This document shows positions 16,286 through 23,440 of a stretch of DNA of 64,000 nt, one piece after another. The translations under genes and the position numbers were made by a program. Origin of the DNA: JAFAXA01 sp963777325 (GTDB lineage Bacteria; Pseudomonadota; Alphaproteobacteria; Acetobacterales; Acetobacteraceae); the NCBI GenBank assembly GCA_963777325.1, contig CAVZQE010000018.1, forward strand, positions 682,001 through 746,000. Reading direction: 5' to 3'. The notes under the pieces were generated by a model. The model was not told the origin of the DNA. It saw only the letters and a list, made by a program, of their open reading frames with translations, and ran no database searches. How positions within the stretch are numbered: position 1 is the stretch's first letter; every line of letters begins with the position of its first letter.

Positions 16286-18224
16286 TATCCCCTGCCGGCA
16301 TCGGGTGCTGCTGCTCTCGATGCCGGCCTCCTCGCTGCACTACCCGAGCATCGGGCTGAGCCTGCTCAAGCCCGCGCTGCAGGCGGACGGCGCCGATGTT
16401 TGCATCCGATACGAATTCCTGCGCTTCGCGGACATGATCGGGGCGGAGCATCAGTCCCTGCTCGACGAGCAGAGCCTCTATCACGCGCTGGTCGGGGAAT
16501 GGATCTTCGCGGCCGAGGCGCACGGCACCGACCGGCTCGACCTCGACTATGTCGGTGACGTGTTGCAGGCGCGGTTCGGCCATTTATGCTCGCTCCGCTT
16601 GCTCTACGCCGCGATGCGGGCGCGCGAGATCGCCGGACCGTTTCTCGACGCCTGCCTCGAGGCCGTCCTGCGGGACTCCCCGGCCATCGTCGGGTTCACG
16701 ACGTCCTTCCAGCAGAATTGCGCGTCGTTGGCGCTCGCCCGCCGCATCAAGGAGCGCAATCCGGAGACCGTGGTCGTGTTCGGCGGCGCCAATTGCCGGG
16801 GCGAGATGGGCCTCGCGTTGCTGGAGACCTATCCGTTCCTGGATGCGGTCTGCACCGACGAGGGCGACCGCGCCTTCCCGGCCTATGTCCGCCGCCTCGC
16901 CTCGAGGGCTCCTGCCGCGCCGATTCCCGGCATCGCCGAGCGGGCGCGCGCGACCGGCGCGGATGCCGAGACGGCCGAGATGATCCACGATCTCGACGCG
17001 CTGCCCTATCCGGACTTTTCCGACTTCTTCGCCCAGCACGCGGCCTCGGAAGCCGCGCGCGCGATCTCGCGGCCGACCGCGCTGTTCGAGACGTCGCGCG
17101 GCTGCTGGTGGGGGCAGAAGCATCACTGCACATTCTGCGGCATCAACGGCAATTCGATGCCGTATCGCAGCAAGTCGCAGCCCCGCGCCTATGCGGAGGT
17201 CGCGCATCTCGCGGAGCGCTTCGGCGCCGACCTCGTCAACGTCGATGCGATCCTCGACTACCGCTATTTCGAGGACTTCCTGCCCCGGCTCGGGCGCGAC
17301 GGCCCGCGCATCACCGCCTATTACGAGCTGAAGGCCAATATCGCGCCCGCGCAACTGACCGTCCTCTCGCGCGCCGGCATCAAGAAGATCCAGCCGGGCA
17401 TCGAATTGCTCGATTCGAGCGTGCTCAAGCTGATGCGCAAGGGCTGCACCCTGCTGCAGAACGTGCAGCTGCTGAAGCTCGGGGCCGAGAACGGGCTGTT
17501 CGTCGAATGGAACCTGCTGCACGGCTTTCCAGGCGAAACCGCCGCCAGCTATCTCGGCATGGCGGCGGTCATCCCGAAACTGCTGCATCTGCAACCGCCC
17601 GGCGTGTGCGGTCCCGTCCGGGCCGACCGGTTCAGCCCGTACTGGGCGCAACCGGAGAGCTTCGGCATCGACATCACGCCGAACCCGGCCTACCGCCACA
17701 TCTACCCGTTCGCGCCGGAGGCGGTGGCGCGGCTCGCCTACCATTTCGACATTGTCGCGCCGGGCTCCGCTTCGCTTGACGGAGCCATCCTCGAAGTGCG
17801 CGAGGCGATCGCCGGATGGCGGAACGCGCAGCCGCGATGCTCGCTCGCGCTATTCGATCGCGGCGGCGACGGCGTCGAGGTCACCGACGGGCGCGCGCCG
17901 GGGAGGGCGCGGGCGCGGCATTTCGACGGCCTCCCCGCCGCGCTGCTGCGCTCCTGCTGGCAGGCGACGCCGTGGAGCGCGCTTGTGCGGCTGCACGGGG
18001 ATGCGGACGGGCTGCGGTCGGCGCTCGCGGAACTGGAGGCGCTCGGCCTCGTGCTCGCCGAGGGCGACCGCGTTCTGACGCTCGCGCTGCGCCAGCCGGG
18101 CTACGCCGCCGCGCCAAGCTGGAACGACATCCGCGCCGGCGGCACCGTCCCGTTCACGCTGCGCGATCCCGGTCAGGAACCGGGCCCCGCCGCTCCTTCG
18201 ACGAGAGCCGGGGTCGTCGTGTAG
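16275..18224 (+). CDS. RiPP maturation radical SAM protein 1-like enzyme, cobalamin-binding
   Basis: A 649-residue protein. Residues 1-220 form a B12-binding Rossmann-type domain (HRVLLLSMPASSLHYPSIGLS and VVVFGGANCRGEMG). The radical SAM core follows, with a non-canonical CX7CX2C cluster motif: Cys277, Cys285 and Cys288 in GCWWGQKHHCTFCGINGNSM. Later GIELLDSSVLKLMRKG and EWNLLHGFPGET are typical of B12 radical SAM enzymes. The C-terminal 150 residues resemble the extra domain of the family called RiPP maturation radical SAM protein 1 (rSAM_ocin_1), proposed to modify peptides with NHLP or Nif11 leaders. The GTG start at 16275 overlaps the precursor gene by 11 bases. C-methylation is a plausible reaction but unproven. 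Its 3' end overlaps convergent msrA by 52 bases. Confidence 0.85.
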   Translation: MTADIPCRHRVLLLSMPASSLHYPSIGLSLLKPALQADGADVCIRYEFLRFADMIGAEHQSLLDEQSLYHALVGEWIFAAEAHGTDRLDLDYVGDVLQARFGHLCSLRLLYAAMRAREIAGPFLDACLEAVLRDSPAIVGFTTSFQQNCASLALARRIKERNPETVVVFGGANCRGEMGLALLETYPFLDAVCTDEGDRAFPAYVRRLASRAPAAPIPGIAERARATGADAETAEMIHDLDALPYPDFSDFFAQHAASEAARAISRPTALFETSRGCWWGQKHHCTFCGINGNSMPYRSKSQPRAYAEVAHLAERFGADLVNVDAILDYRYFEDFLPRLGRDGPRITAYYELKANIAPAQLTVLSRAGIKKIQPGIELLDSSVLKLMRKGCTLLQNVQLLKLGAENGLFVEWNLLHGFPGETAASYLGMAAVIPKLLHLQPPGVCGPVRADRFSPYWAQPESFGIDITPNPAYRHIYPFAPEAVARLAYHFDIVAPGSASLDGAILEVREAIAGWRNAQPRCSLALFDRGGDGVEVTDGRAPGRARARHFDGLPAALLRSCWQATPWSALVRLHGDADGLRSALAELEALGLVLAEGDRVLTLALRQPGYAAAPSWNDIRAGGTVPFTLRDPGQEPGPAAPSTRAGVVV

Positions 18225-18943
18225 CTGTCCGGGAACAGCCGCCGCAGCGCCTCGACCTTCGGCATGTCCCAGGCGCGGATGTAGGGCTGGTCCGGATGGC
18301 GCTCCAGGAAATCCTGGTGATAGGGCTCGGCCGGATAGAAGCCGGCGAAATCGTCCACCCGGGTCACGATCGGGGCGTCGAACGCGCGCGCCTGCCCGAG
18401 CTGCGCGATGTAGGCTTCCGCCGCCCGGCGCTGGCCGGCGTCGGCGGCCCAGATCTCGGAGCGGTACTGGGAGCCGTGATCCGGCCCCTGATAGTTCAGT
18501 TCGGTCGGGTTCATCGCGACCGAGAACAGGATCTGGAGCAACCGGCCGTAGGTGACCTGACGCGGATCGTAGGTGATCTGCACCGACTCGGCGTGCCCGG
18601 TCAGGCCGGTGCTCACCACCGGGTATTCGGCGGTGGCGGCCTGGCCGCCCGCGTAGCCGGAAACAGCCTTCTTCACACCCCGAACATGCTCGAACACGCC
18701 CTGCACGCCCCAGAAGCAGCCGCCGGAGAAGGTGGCGGTCTGGGCATCGCCCGACGTCGCCGCGACATCGAGCGCCGGGTCCGGCAGGCGGCTGGCGGGC
18801 TGGTCGGCGCGCGCGGGGATGCGTGCCAGCAGCACGGCGGCCGGGACGAGCAGCGCCGCCGCCGCCAGGGCGCGCGGCCCGTGGCGGGCGAAGCGGCGCG
18901 CGCCAGCCGGGGAATGTTTGTCAGGGGATGTGCCTGTCGTCAT
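18173..18943 (-). CDS. msrA: Exported peptide-methionine (S)-S-oxide reductase
   Basis: A 256-residue MsrA with the catalytic GGCFWGVQGVFEHVRGV motif, the substrate pocket residues in GYAGGQ and EYPVVSTGLTGHAESVQI, and a conserved NYQGPDHGSQYRSEI. Residues 1-48 form an N-terminal export signal with RRFARHG before a hydrophobic stretch ending ARIPARADQ, either Sec or twin-arginine type. It would repair oxidised methionine in the periplasm. ATG 18943 follows GGAGAG. No msrB is fused or adjacent. Convergent with the radical SAM gene, 3' ends overlapping 52 bases. Confidence 0.9.
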   Translation of the reverse strand: MTTGTSPDKHSPAGARRFARHGPRALAAAALLVPAAVLLARIPARADQPASRLPDPALDVAATSGDAQTATFSGGCFWGVQGVFEHVRGVKKAVSGYAGGQAATAEYPVVSTGLTGHAESVQITYDPRQVTYGRLLQILFSVAMNPTELNYQGPDHGSQYRSEIWAADAGQRRAAEAYIAQLGQARAFDAPIVTRVDDFAGFYPAEPYHQDFLERHPDQPYIRAWDMPKVEALRRLFPDSYTTTPALVEGAAGPGS

Positions 18944-19092
18944 GATGTACTCTCCATCGCGTCCCGCATGTGCGGTGCCGGCGGTCCCGCGCAAGCAGCG
19001 ATCCTCCGGCCCCAGGGCGTCTCTCCCATTCGGCGGCGGATCGCGGGCCGTTACGGCCCGCGGGCCATCTTTCAGGCGGAGTTCAGGATTCC

Positions 19093-19206
19093 ATGCGAAC
19101 GGCTCTTCTCGCTTTCCTCCTCGCGAGCGTGGTGTGCGGCTGCGCGACCGACCCGAAGGACCGCAGCCCATGGCACCAGTATCTGCACGAACACAATCTG
19201 GAGTGA
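19093..19206 (+). CDS. Very small putative lipoprotein
   Basis: A 37-residue peptide: MRTALLAFLLASVV followed by CGCATDPKDRSPWHQYLHEHNLE. The hydrophobic signal and a Cys at residue 15 or 17 fit a lipobox, leaving a mature peptide of about 20 residues. A GGAG lies about 12 bases before ATG 19093. Divergent from msrA. Small lipoproteins of this size are common but hard to verify from sequence alone. Confidence 0.5.
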   Translation: MRTALLAFLLASVVCGCATDPKDRSPWHQYLHEHNLE

Positions 19207-19247
19207 CGGGCGCCGGGCCGCCGCTCGGCGGTCCGGCGCCGTCCGTC

Positions 19248-19859
19248 TCAGGAGCGGCGGCGGCGGACGAGGCCGAGACCCATCAGCCCGGTGCCGAGCA
19301 CCGCGAGCGACACCGGCTCCGGCACGGCGACGCCCGGCACGAACTCGAACGCCTGGCGTGTGCTGACGACGTCAATGGAGGTGAAGGCCGGCAGGTCCGA
19401 GATCGCGACGGCTACGTTGCTGCTGCCGAAATCGATGCCGCTGATCGCGTTCGCGATGTCGCTGCCGGTGATCGTCGTGCCGCCGATCTCGAAGACGAGG
19501 CTGTTGTAATCATCGACCGTGCCCCAGAGCAGGTCGAACTCCGTCTGCGGCCGGTCGAACGCGATCGTCAGCGAGCCGCCCGGCTCCGCCGACAGGTAGT
19601 TCGCGCGCGAGCGGTCGCCGAACGGCGAGGTCGCGGTGTTCGGGTCCGTGCCGGAATAGACGCCCGACGCGCCCGTGAACGTGATCGTCTCGCCGCCCAC
19701 ATGGAGAGGGCCTGCGATGGACTGCTTGCCGGCGCCGTTGCCGGTGCCGAGATCGACCAGGGTGAACGCCGTGGTTCCGCTGATCGTTGTCGCCGAGGCG
19801 GTTCCGATCATCAAGGACAGAGCCGCCGCCGCCAGTCCGCCCGCAATCTTCTTACCCAT
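19248..19859 (-). CDS. PEP-CTERM sorting domain protein
   Basis: A 203-residue exported protein. An N-terminal signal (MGKKIAGGLAAAALSLMIGTASA) precedes a beta-rich, Thr/Gly/Asp-rich body. The C-terminus VPEPVSLAVLGTGLMGLGLVRRRRS is a complete PEP-CTERM signal: motif, hydrophobic helix and basic end. Such proteins are processed by an exosortase and are usually extracellular or tied to exopolysaccharide. ATG 19859 has AAGGGGAA upstream. No exosortase gene lies in the window. Confidence 0.85.
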   Translation of the reverse strand: MGKKIAGGLAAAALSLMIGTASATTISGTTAFTLVDLGTGNGAGKQSIAGPLHVGGETITFTGASGVYSGTDPNTATSPFGDRSRANYLSAEPGGSLTIAFDRPQTEFDLLWGTVDDYNSLVFEIGGTTITGSDIANAISGIDFGSSNVAVAISDLPAFTSIDVVSTRQAFEFVPGVAVPEPVSLAVLGTGLMGLGLVRRRRS

Positions 19860-20083
19860 GGTAGTGTTCCCCTTGACCCGTTGAGCGACATTGCTTCGAG
19901 GGAACAGGAGCAAGCGCCGTACCAGTGAACGGAATCATTGGCTTAGGCGAAAACCGGCGGCGCCACTGTAAGGCCCGCCGACATTCCGGGCCGACGCCGC
20001 GATGTCCGGAACCAAGGCTGTCCGGCGCAACTCGATTCGGCAGCGCTTGCTGAAATCGGCCAAAGCATTTGCTGTCAACTCCT

Positions 20084-20100
20084 ATACAGCAATGCTGTAT
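20084..20100. promoter_or_regulatory. Palindromic operator candidate of the HigBA-type module
   Basis: The perfect inverted repeat ATACAGC-aat-GCTGTAT ends ten bases before the toxin start codon. Toxin-antitoxin operons are normally autoregulated by the antitoxin or toxin-antitoxin complex binding such palindromes. The XRE-type antitoxin encoded at 20459-20767 is the obvious binder. Confidence 0.5.
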
Positions 20101-20109
20101 TCACGAGCC

Positions 20110-20462
20110 ATGCCGCAGGCGGTCGTGGAAACGTCGATCCTCAGCCGCCGCTGCAGATGCGTTGCTGTCAACGGAGAACCGGGCCGACCTCATCGAAACG
20201 CTTGCCCGCGATCCGCTGGCCGGCGATGTGATGTCGGGGGTTTGGGCGGGGTGCGGAAGCTGCGCTTCGGGCCGAAGGGGCGGGGCAAAAGCGGCGGGGC
20301 AAAAGCGGCGGGTTCCGCGTGATCTACTACGTGCTGACAAAGGGCCAGCCCATCCTTGCCCTCCTGATCCACGGCAAGAACGAACGAGGCGTTCTCAGCC
20401 CGGCACAGCGCAAGGTTGTGGCCGCATTGGCGGCAGAGATGAAGCAGGAAGCAGGATCATGA
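20110..20462 (+). pseudogene. RelE/HigB-family toxin, disrupted
   Basis: Pieces of a RelE/HigB-type mRNA endonuclease appear in three frames: MPQAVVETSILSRR, then ADALLSTENRADLIETLARD plus PLAGDVMSG, then GGVRKLRFGPKGRGKSGG, then FRVIYYVLTKGQPILALLIH plus GKNERGVLSPAQRKVVAALA. Lesions are one surplus base near 20150, two surplus G near 20235-20240, and a 14-base tandem duplication at 20281-20308. The GVRKLRF and FRVIYYV blocks are the toxin family hallmarks. The would-be stop overlaps the antitoxin ATG (ATGA). Three independent lesions argue for a genuinely inactivated toxin. Confidence 0.75.
20281..20308 (+). repeat. 14-bp perfect tandem duplication inside the toxin gene
   Basis: CGGGGCAAAAGCGG occurs twice head to tail (20281-20294 and 20295-20308). 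Removing one copy restores the toxin sequence GRGKSGGFRVIYYV. With both copies the frame runs to a premature TGA. Confidence 0.85.
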
Positions 20463-20767
20463 TCGAGATCGAAGAGACCGATTTCGGGCGCGAGTTGATC
20501 GCCTCGATGCCGGAGGCCGTCCCCATCCTGCGCGGGGAGAAAGGTCCGGCGCGCGTGCATCTTCCTCCTGGGGACGTTGACGTGCGCGCCATCCGGGAGC
20601 GTTTGGGCCTGACCCGGCCCGCCTTCGCGCAGCGGTTCGGCTTGGCGGTCGCGGCCGTGCGCGATTGGGAGCAGGGGCTACGCCGGCCCGATCCGGCCGC
20701 CCGCGTGCTCCTGAGGGTCATTGCGCGCAGCCCGGAGACGGTTGCCGAGGTGGTTGCTGGATCATAG
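20459..20767 (+). CDS. XRE-family antitoxin, HigA-like
   Basis: A 102-residue DNA-binding protein: an N-terminal segment (MIEIEETDFGRELIASMPEA) likely contacts the toxin, and a C-terminal helix-turn-helix, VRAIRERLGLTRPAFAQRFG then AVAAVRDWEQGLRRPDPAA, binds DNA. This order matches the antitoxin encoded after HigB/RelE-type toxins. Its ATG overlaps the toxin stop codon. Intact although the toxin is broken, so it may persist as an autonomous repressor at the palindrome at 20084. Confidence 0.82.
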   Translation: MIEIEETDFGRELIASMPEAVPILRGEKGPARVHLPPGDVDVRAIRERLGLTRPAFAQRFGLAVAAVRDWEQGLRRPDPAARVLLRVIARSPETVAEVVAGS

Positions 20768-20990
20768 GCCCTTGGCCGGGCGGAACGAATTTAAGGTTCG
20801 CGTGGCGGAGATCGTCTTGCCCGGGCCGTCATTCCGTGATCTCAGCGACGTGGGCATGCGGAATGCTGGACGGTCGGAAGATCGTCCGAGTATCCGGCAT
20901 CCAGGCGCGCCACTGGCCAATCCGACACGGTTTTACCCCTTAATGGGACTGGCCGTATCGGTGCTCGACGCCGTACCTCCTCAGGAGATT

Positions 20991-22007
20991 TTAAGCCAGC
21001 GACGGCACGCCGCTCGTCGTCGAGTATTCGAAATGCAGCGCCTGACCGGGATGCACGATCGGGTGGATCGCGTGCGCCGCGACGGCGGCCTCGCTGAAGC
21101 CTTGCAGGATGAGCTTGAGCTTGCCCGGATAGGCGGCGATGTCGCCGACGGCAAAGATGCCCGCCGCGCTCGTCTGGCAGGTCGCGGGGTCGATTGAGAG
21201 GTGATGGCGGTCGAGCGCCAGACCCCAGGCGGCGATCGGCCCGAGATCCATCGCGAGGCCGAAGAAGGGCAGCAGCACGTCGGCCGGGAGGCGGCGCGCC
21301 TCGCCCGCGAGCGTCGTGACCTCGACCTCGGCGAGCCGTCCGTCCGTCCCGTGCAGCGCGTGCAGCTGATAGGGAATGACCATCTCGATCTCGCCGGAAG
21401 CGGCGGCCGCGTCCAGCCGCGCCGCCGTTTCCGGCGCCGAGCGGAACTTGGGGCGGCGGTGGACCACCGCCACGCGCGCGATGTCCTTCAGCGCCAGCGC
21501 CCAATCGACGGCGGAATCGCCGCCGCCCGCGATCACCACCCGCTTGCCGCGGAAATCCTCCTTGCGGCGGATGTAGTACTGCACGCCGCCGCTCGTTTCG
21601 TAGGCGGCGAGGTCATCGAGCGGCGGCCTGTTGGGGCCGAATGCTCCGGCGCCCGCCGCGATCACGATCGCGCGGGCGCGGATTTCATCGCCGGCGTCGG
21701 TGCCGAGCGTGAAGTCGCCGGCGCCCCCCGCAAGCCGCTCCACCCGCCGCCCGAGCAGGCGCGGCGCGGCGAAGGGCGCCATCTGGCTTTCCAGCGCCGA
21801 GACCAGCGCGCCGGCGTGGATCGCGGGATGCGCCGGGATGTCGAAGATCGGCTTTTCCGGATACAGCGCCGTGCATTGCCCGCCCACTTCCGAGAGGGCG
21901 TCGATCAGCACCGAGCGGAGCTTCAGCATCCCCAGCTCGAACACGGCGAACAGGCCGACCGGCCCGGCCCCGATAATCGCAACATCCGTCTCGATCGCGT
22001 GTGGCAT
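20991..22007 (-). CDS. Ferredoxin--NADP reductase, thioredoxin-reductase-like type
   Basis: A 338-residue flavoprotein. The FAD motif VAIIGAGPVGLFAVFELG is at the N-terminus, the NADPH-binding GKRVVIAGGGDSAVDWAL is in the middle, and the FAD-binding IFAVGDIAAYPGKLKLI is near the end. The CxxC redox pair of true thioredoxin reductase is absent, which marks the YumC/ferredoxin-NADP reductase type. It transfers electrons between NADPH and ferredoxin or flavodoxin. Such a reductase could also feed the radical SAM enzyme nearby, but nothing in the sequence shows it. The 20768-20990 gap downstream holds no visible gene. Confidence 0.85.
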   Translation of the reverse strand: MPHAIETDVAIIGAGPVGLFAVFELGMLKLRSVLIDALSEVGGQCTALYPEKPIFDIPAHPAIHAGALVSALESQMAPFAAPRLLGRRVERLAGGAGDFTLGTDAGDEIRARAIVIAAGAGAFGPNRPPLDDLAAYETSGGVQYYIRRKEDFRGKRVVIAGGGDSAVDWALALKDIARVAVVHRRPKFRSAPETAARLDAAAASGEIEMVIPYQLHALHGTDGRLAEVEVTTLAGEARRLPADVLLPFFGLAMDLGPIAAWGLALDRHHLSIDPATCQTSAAGIFAVGDIAAYPGKLKLILQGFSEAAVAAHAIHPIVHPGQALHFEYSTTSGVPSLA

Positions 22008-22054
22008 GAGCGGACCCTACCGGCAGGCGCTCCGCGTCGCCAGATGCGGCCCGG

Positions 22055-22222
22055 GTGCGTCGCCGGATCGTGGCGCGGGTGCGTCGCCGGATCGTGGCGC
22101 GGGCGCGTCGCCGGATCGTGGCGCGGGCGCGTCGCCGGATCGTGGCGCGGGTGCGTCGCCGGATCGTGGCGCGGGTGCGTCGCCGGATCGTGGCGCGGGT
22201 GCGTCGCCGGATCCGGCGCGGG
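22055..22222. repeat. 24-bp minisatellite array, six full units plus a diverged seventh
   Basis: The unit starts GTGCGTCGCCGGATCG and ends TGGCGCGG. Six head-to-tail copies span 22055-22198, with only the second base alternating T or C between units; a partial copy follows to 22222. The array lies between divergent genes (reductase start at 22007, tsaE start at 22263). A 24-base period keeps any reading frame open, which creates spurious repeat proteins on both strands. Confidence 0.92.
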
Positions 22223-22262
22223 CGCATTGTCGCGGGCTGCGGGCCTGCGGCAGAGTGCGGTC

Positions 22263-22730
22263 ATGCCGAGTCGCCCCCTGCCGCGCAGCCGCGTCCTTCC
22301 GTCGCTCGCGGCGACCGAGGCGCTGGCCGAAGCCGTCTGTGGCCTCGCCCGGACGGGAGACGTGATCCTGCTGGATGGCCCGCTCGGGGCGGGCAAGTCG
22401 GCCTTTGCGCGCGCGTTCATCCGTGCTGCGGCGGGCGATCCGGCGCTCGAGGTGCCGAGCCCGACCTTCACCCTCGTGCAGACCTACGGCACGCCGCGCT
22501 TTCCGGTTTACCACTACGACCTGTGGCGGCTGGACGGGCCGGAGGCGCTGGCCGAACTCGGCTGGTCGGATGCGGCCGACGGGGTCGCGCTCGTCGAGTG
22601 GCCGGACCGCCTCGGGCCATTGCGGCCGCAGGATGCGCTGGCGGTCGCCCTCTCGCCCGTTCCGGCGGAGGAGGCGGCGCGACGGGTCGTGCTCTCCGGC
22701 TGGCCCGGCCGGCTCGGGCCGGCGGCATGA
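22263..22730 (+). CDS. tsaE: tRNA threonylcarbamoyladenosine biosynthesis ATPase TsaE
   Basis: A 155-residue P-loop ATPase needed with TsaB and TsaD for t6A formation on ANN-decoding tRNAs. Walker A is LDGPLGAGKSAFARAF; the switch segment EVPSPTFTLVQTY and the HYDLWRL and LVEWPDRLG motifs are classic. ATG 22263 starts shortly after the 24-bp repeat array. Its stop overlaps the methyltransferase start by four bases. Confidence 0.92.
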   Translation: MPSRPLPRSRVLPSLAATEALAEAVCGLARTGDVILLDGPLGAGKSAFARAFIRAAAGDPALEVPSPTFTLVQTYGTPRFPVYHYDLWRLDGPEALAELGWSDAADGVALVEWPDRLGPLRPQDALAVALSPVPAEEAARRVVLSGWPGRLGPAA

Positions 22731-23440
22731 GCGGGCGGCTCGCCTCCCGCAGCACCGATCCCGAGCGGATGGATACGGACTGCGTGGATTTCGAGGACTA
22801 CGCGCGGTGCCTGCGCGATCTGACGCGGGTGAACCGGACGACGCGCACCTACGCCCCGACGCTCGCCTGGCTGGCCGCGCGGGCGCTGCCGGCGGGCGCG
22901 CGGTTCTCGCTCCTGGACGTGGCCTTCGGCCAGGGCGACATGCTGCGCCGCATCGCGGCGCTCGCGGGGCGGCGGGGCTGGGACGCCGATCTCGCGGGGA
23001 TCGACCTGAACCCCTGGGCGGCGCGGGCGGCTGCGGAGGCGACCCGTGGGGCGAACCCTGGCGGCATCCGGTTCGAGACCGGCGACATCTTCGCGATCGA
23101 TCCCGCCCGGCGCTTCGACTTCATCATCAGTTCGCAGTTCACGCATCATCTGACCGATGAGGCCATCGTGCGTTTCATCGGCTGGATGGAGCGGACCGCG
23201 AGGCGAGGCTGGTTCATCAGCGACCTGCGCCGCCACTGGTTTCCCTATCACGGCTTTCCCCTCCTGGCCCGCGCCGCGCTCTGGCATCGTTTCGTGCGCA
23301 CGGACGGGCAAATCTCGATCGCCCGGGGTTTCCGGCCCGAGGAGTGGCGCGGCCTCGTGCAGCGCGCCGGCCTGGACCCGGCCTCGGTCGAGATCGCCGA
23401 GCGGGTGCCGTTCCGCCTCTGCGTCGGCCGGGTGCGCTGA
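22727..23440 (+). CDS. Class I SAM-dependent methyltransferase
   Basis: A 237-residue methyltransferase. Motif I is LLDVAFGQGDMLRRIA, the acidic residue binding the ribose is in LAGIDLNPWAARAA, motif II is FDFIISSQFTHHLTDEAIVR, and a C-terminal FRPEEWRGLVQRAGLDPASV resembles enzymes acting on small aromatic or polyketide substrates. Overlaps tsaE by ATGA and the flavoprotein gene by one base, so the three are one operon. Methyltransferase plus flavin hydroxylase pairs often accompany type III polyketide synthases making alkylresorcinols or alkylquinones; no synthase lies in this window. Confidence 0.8.
   Translation: MSGRLASRSTDPERMDTDCVDFEDYARCLRDLTRVNRTTRTYAPTLAWLAARALPAGARFSLLDVAFGQGDMLRRIAALAGRRGWDADLAGIDLNPWAARAAAEATRGANPGGIRFETGDIFAIDPARRFDFIISSQFTHHLTDEAIVRFIGWMERTARRGWFISDLRRHWFPYHGFPLLARAALWHRFVRTDGQISIARGFRPEEWRGLVQRAGLDPASVEIAERVPFRLCVGRVR

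Noticed and set aside
22055..22222. CRISPR array
   Set aside because: Units are contiguous with no unique spacers and no cas genes are nearby; it is a plain tandem repeat.
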